Part shown: positions 4,985 through 5,532 of the stretch, piece by piece
How positions within the stretch are numbered: position 1 is the first letter of the stretch
Layout: every line of letters begins with the position of its first letter
NCBI GenBank assembly: GCA_900767195.1
Contig: CAAFYG010000144.1
Coordinates: 1 to 5,532 of the forward strand
Direction: 5' to 3'
Length of the DNA: 5,532 nt
Source of the DNA: Clostridia bacterium
GTDB taxonomy: Bacteria; Bacillota; Clostridia; Christensenellales; Borkfalkiaceae
Notes under the pieces: model-generated
Databases searched by the model: none
What the model saw: only the letters and a program-made list of their open reading frames with translations
What the model was told of the DNA's origin: nothing
Program-made: the position numbers and the translations under genes

Positions 4985-5532
4985 ATGAAGAAATTAAAAG
5001 TTGCTATTATCGGTCAGGGCAGGAGCGGCAGAGATATTCACGGCGTATTTTTCCGTTCGGCGGCTAACGATAAATACGAAGTAAAATACGTAGTAGAGGC
5101 AGACGCGGAACGCCGCGCGCGTGCGGAAAAAGAATACGCGGGGTGCAAAGGGCTTGCAAATTACGGCGAGCTTTTCGAAAAGGACGTAGATCTCGTGGTG
5201 AACGCTTCCTATTCCGATATGCACTTTTCTATCACGAAAGATCTGTTGGAACACGGCAAAAACGTGCTTGTGGAAAAGCCGTTCGCGCGGAATTTTTACG
5301 AATGCGAAACGCTGATAAACGCTTCGAAAAAAAGCGGCGCGCTTCTCGCCGTGTTTCAGAATACGTTTTACGCGCCGTTTTACGAAGACGCGCTGAAAAT
5401 CGCGGAAGAAAAGAAACCGCTCGGCGAAATCAAGCAGGTGAGTATCCGCTACAATGCGTTTGCGCGGCGTTGGGATTGGCAGACGTTGCAGAAGAAAATG
5501 GGCGGAAGCGTGTATAACACCGGTCCGCACCC
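4985..5532 (+). CDS. Gfo/Idh/MocA-family oxidoreductase, cut by the window end
   Basis: The frame opened by ATG 4985 has no stop to the window edge and gives 182 residues, about half of a normal family member. The Rossmann domain is classical: KVAIIGQGRSGRDIH (5-19) holds GxGxxG, D67-V-D-L-V-V-N-A-S is the next strand, H80 follows, and VLVEKPFARN (94-103) carries the catalytic K98. The C-terminal domain begins near 120, and the window ends inside GGSVYNTGPHP (173-183), where H182 is the expected catalytic histidine. It is an NAD(P)-dependent sugar dehydrogenase-type protein of unknown substrate. The ribosome site is weak: GAAAGG at 4967-4972 is 12 bases from ATG, and TTGGAA lies closer. It is not a copy of the 3967 gene; the two differ in glycine loop, E-K-P against D-K-P, and catalytic histidine context. 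Confidence 0.88.
   Translation, partial: MKKLKVAIIGQGRSGRDIHGVFFRSAANDKYEVKYVVEADAERRARAEKEYAGCKGLANYGELFEKDVDLVVNASYSDMHFSITKDLLEHGKNVLVEKPFARNFYECETLINASKKSGALLAVFQNTFYAPFYEDALKIAEEKKPLGEIKQVSIRYNAFARRWDWQTLQKKMGGSVYNTGPH

Overview
The window looks like a piece of a Gram-positive chromosome, most likely an uncultured or gut-associated Clostridia-type member of the Bacillota. This rests on strong purine-rich Shine-Dalgarno sites, very AT-rich intergenic DNA with textbook SigA-type promoters, coding DNA rich in GCG/GGC/CGC yet also GAA/AAA, and protein subfamilies I associate with that group. The lineage is inference; there is no rRNA or other marker gene. I see no tRNA, rRNA, CRISPR array, insertion sequence or prophage gene.

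Layout: (1) Positions 1-33 are probably the last ten codons of an upstream + strand gene. (2) A hairpin at about 59-92 lies between that gene and the convergent regulator gene and can end transcription both ways. (3) An AraC/XylS-type regulator with a cupin-like sensor domain occupies 145-966 on the - strand. (4) A compact divergent control region (about 986-1134) carries two back-to-back promoters. (5) A + strand operon of four genes follows: a TIM-barrel sugar isomerase/epimerase-like protein (1135-1971), a NagB-like glucosamine-6-phosphate deaminase (1984-2742), a NagA-like N-acetylglucosamine-6-phosphate deacetylase (2782-3930) and a short Gfo/Idh/MocA oxidoreductase (3967-4839). Gaps are 12, 39 and 36 bases and every gene has its own ribosome binding site. 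(6) After 145 AT-rich bases with a new promoter, a second Gfo/Idh/MocA oxidoreductase starts at 4985 and runs off the window end.

Working model: the deacetylase and deaminase convert an N-acetyl-amino-sugar 6-phosphate to a ketose phosphate plus acetate and ammonia. The two NAD(P)-type oxidoreductases and the TIM-barrel protein would prepare or cleave a less usual amino-sugar derivative or glycoside. The divergent AraC protein is the likely local sensor. No transporter, kinase or secreted glycosidase lies in the window, so the substrate cannot be read from this segment. Both deacetylase and deaminase depart from classical NagA/NagB active-site motifs, and the promoters of the operon and of the 4985 gene share a 17-base sequence over the -35 region. 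The case for a specialised, co-regulated oxidoreductive amino-sugar pathway is suggestive but not proven.
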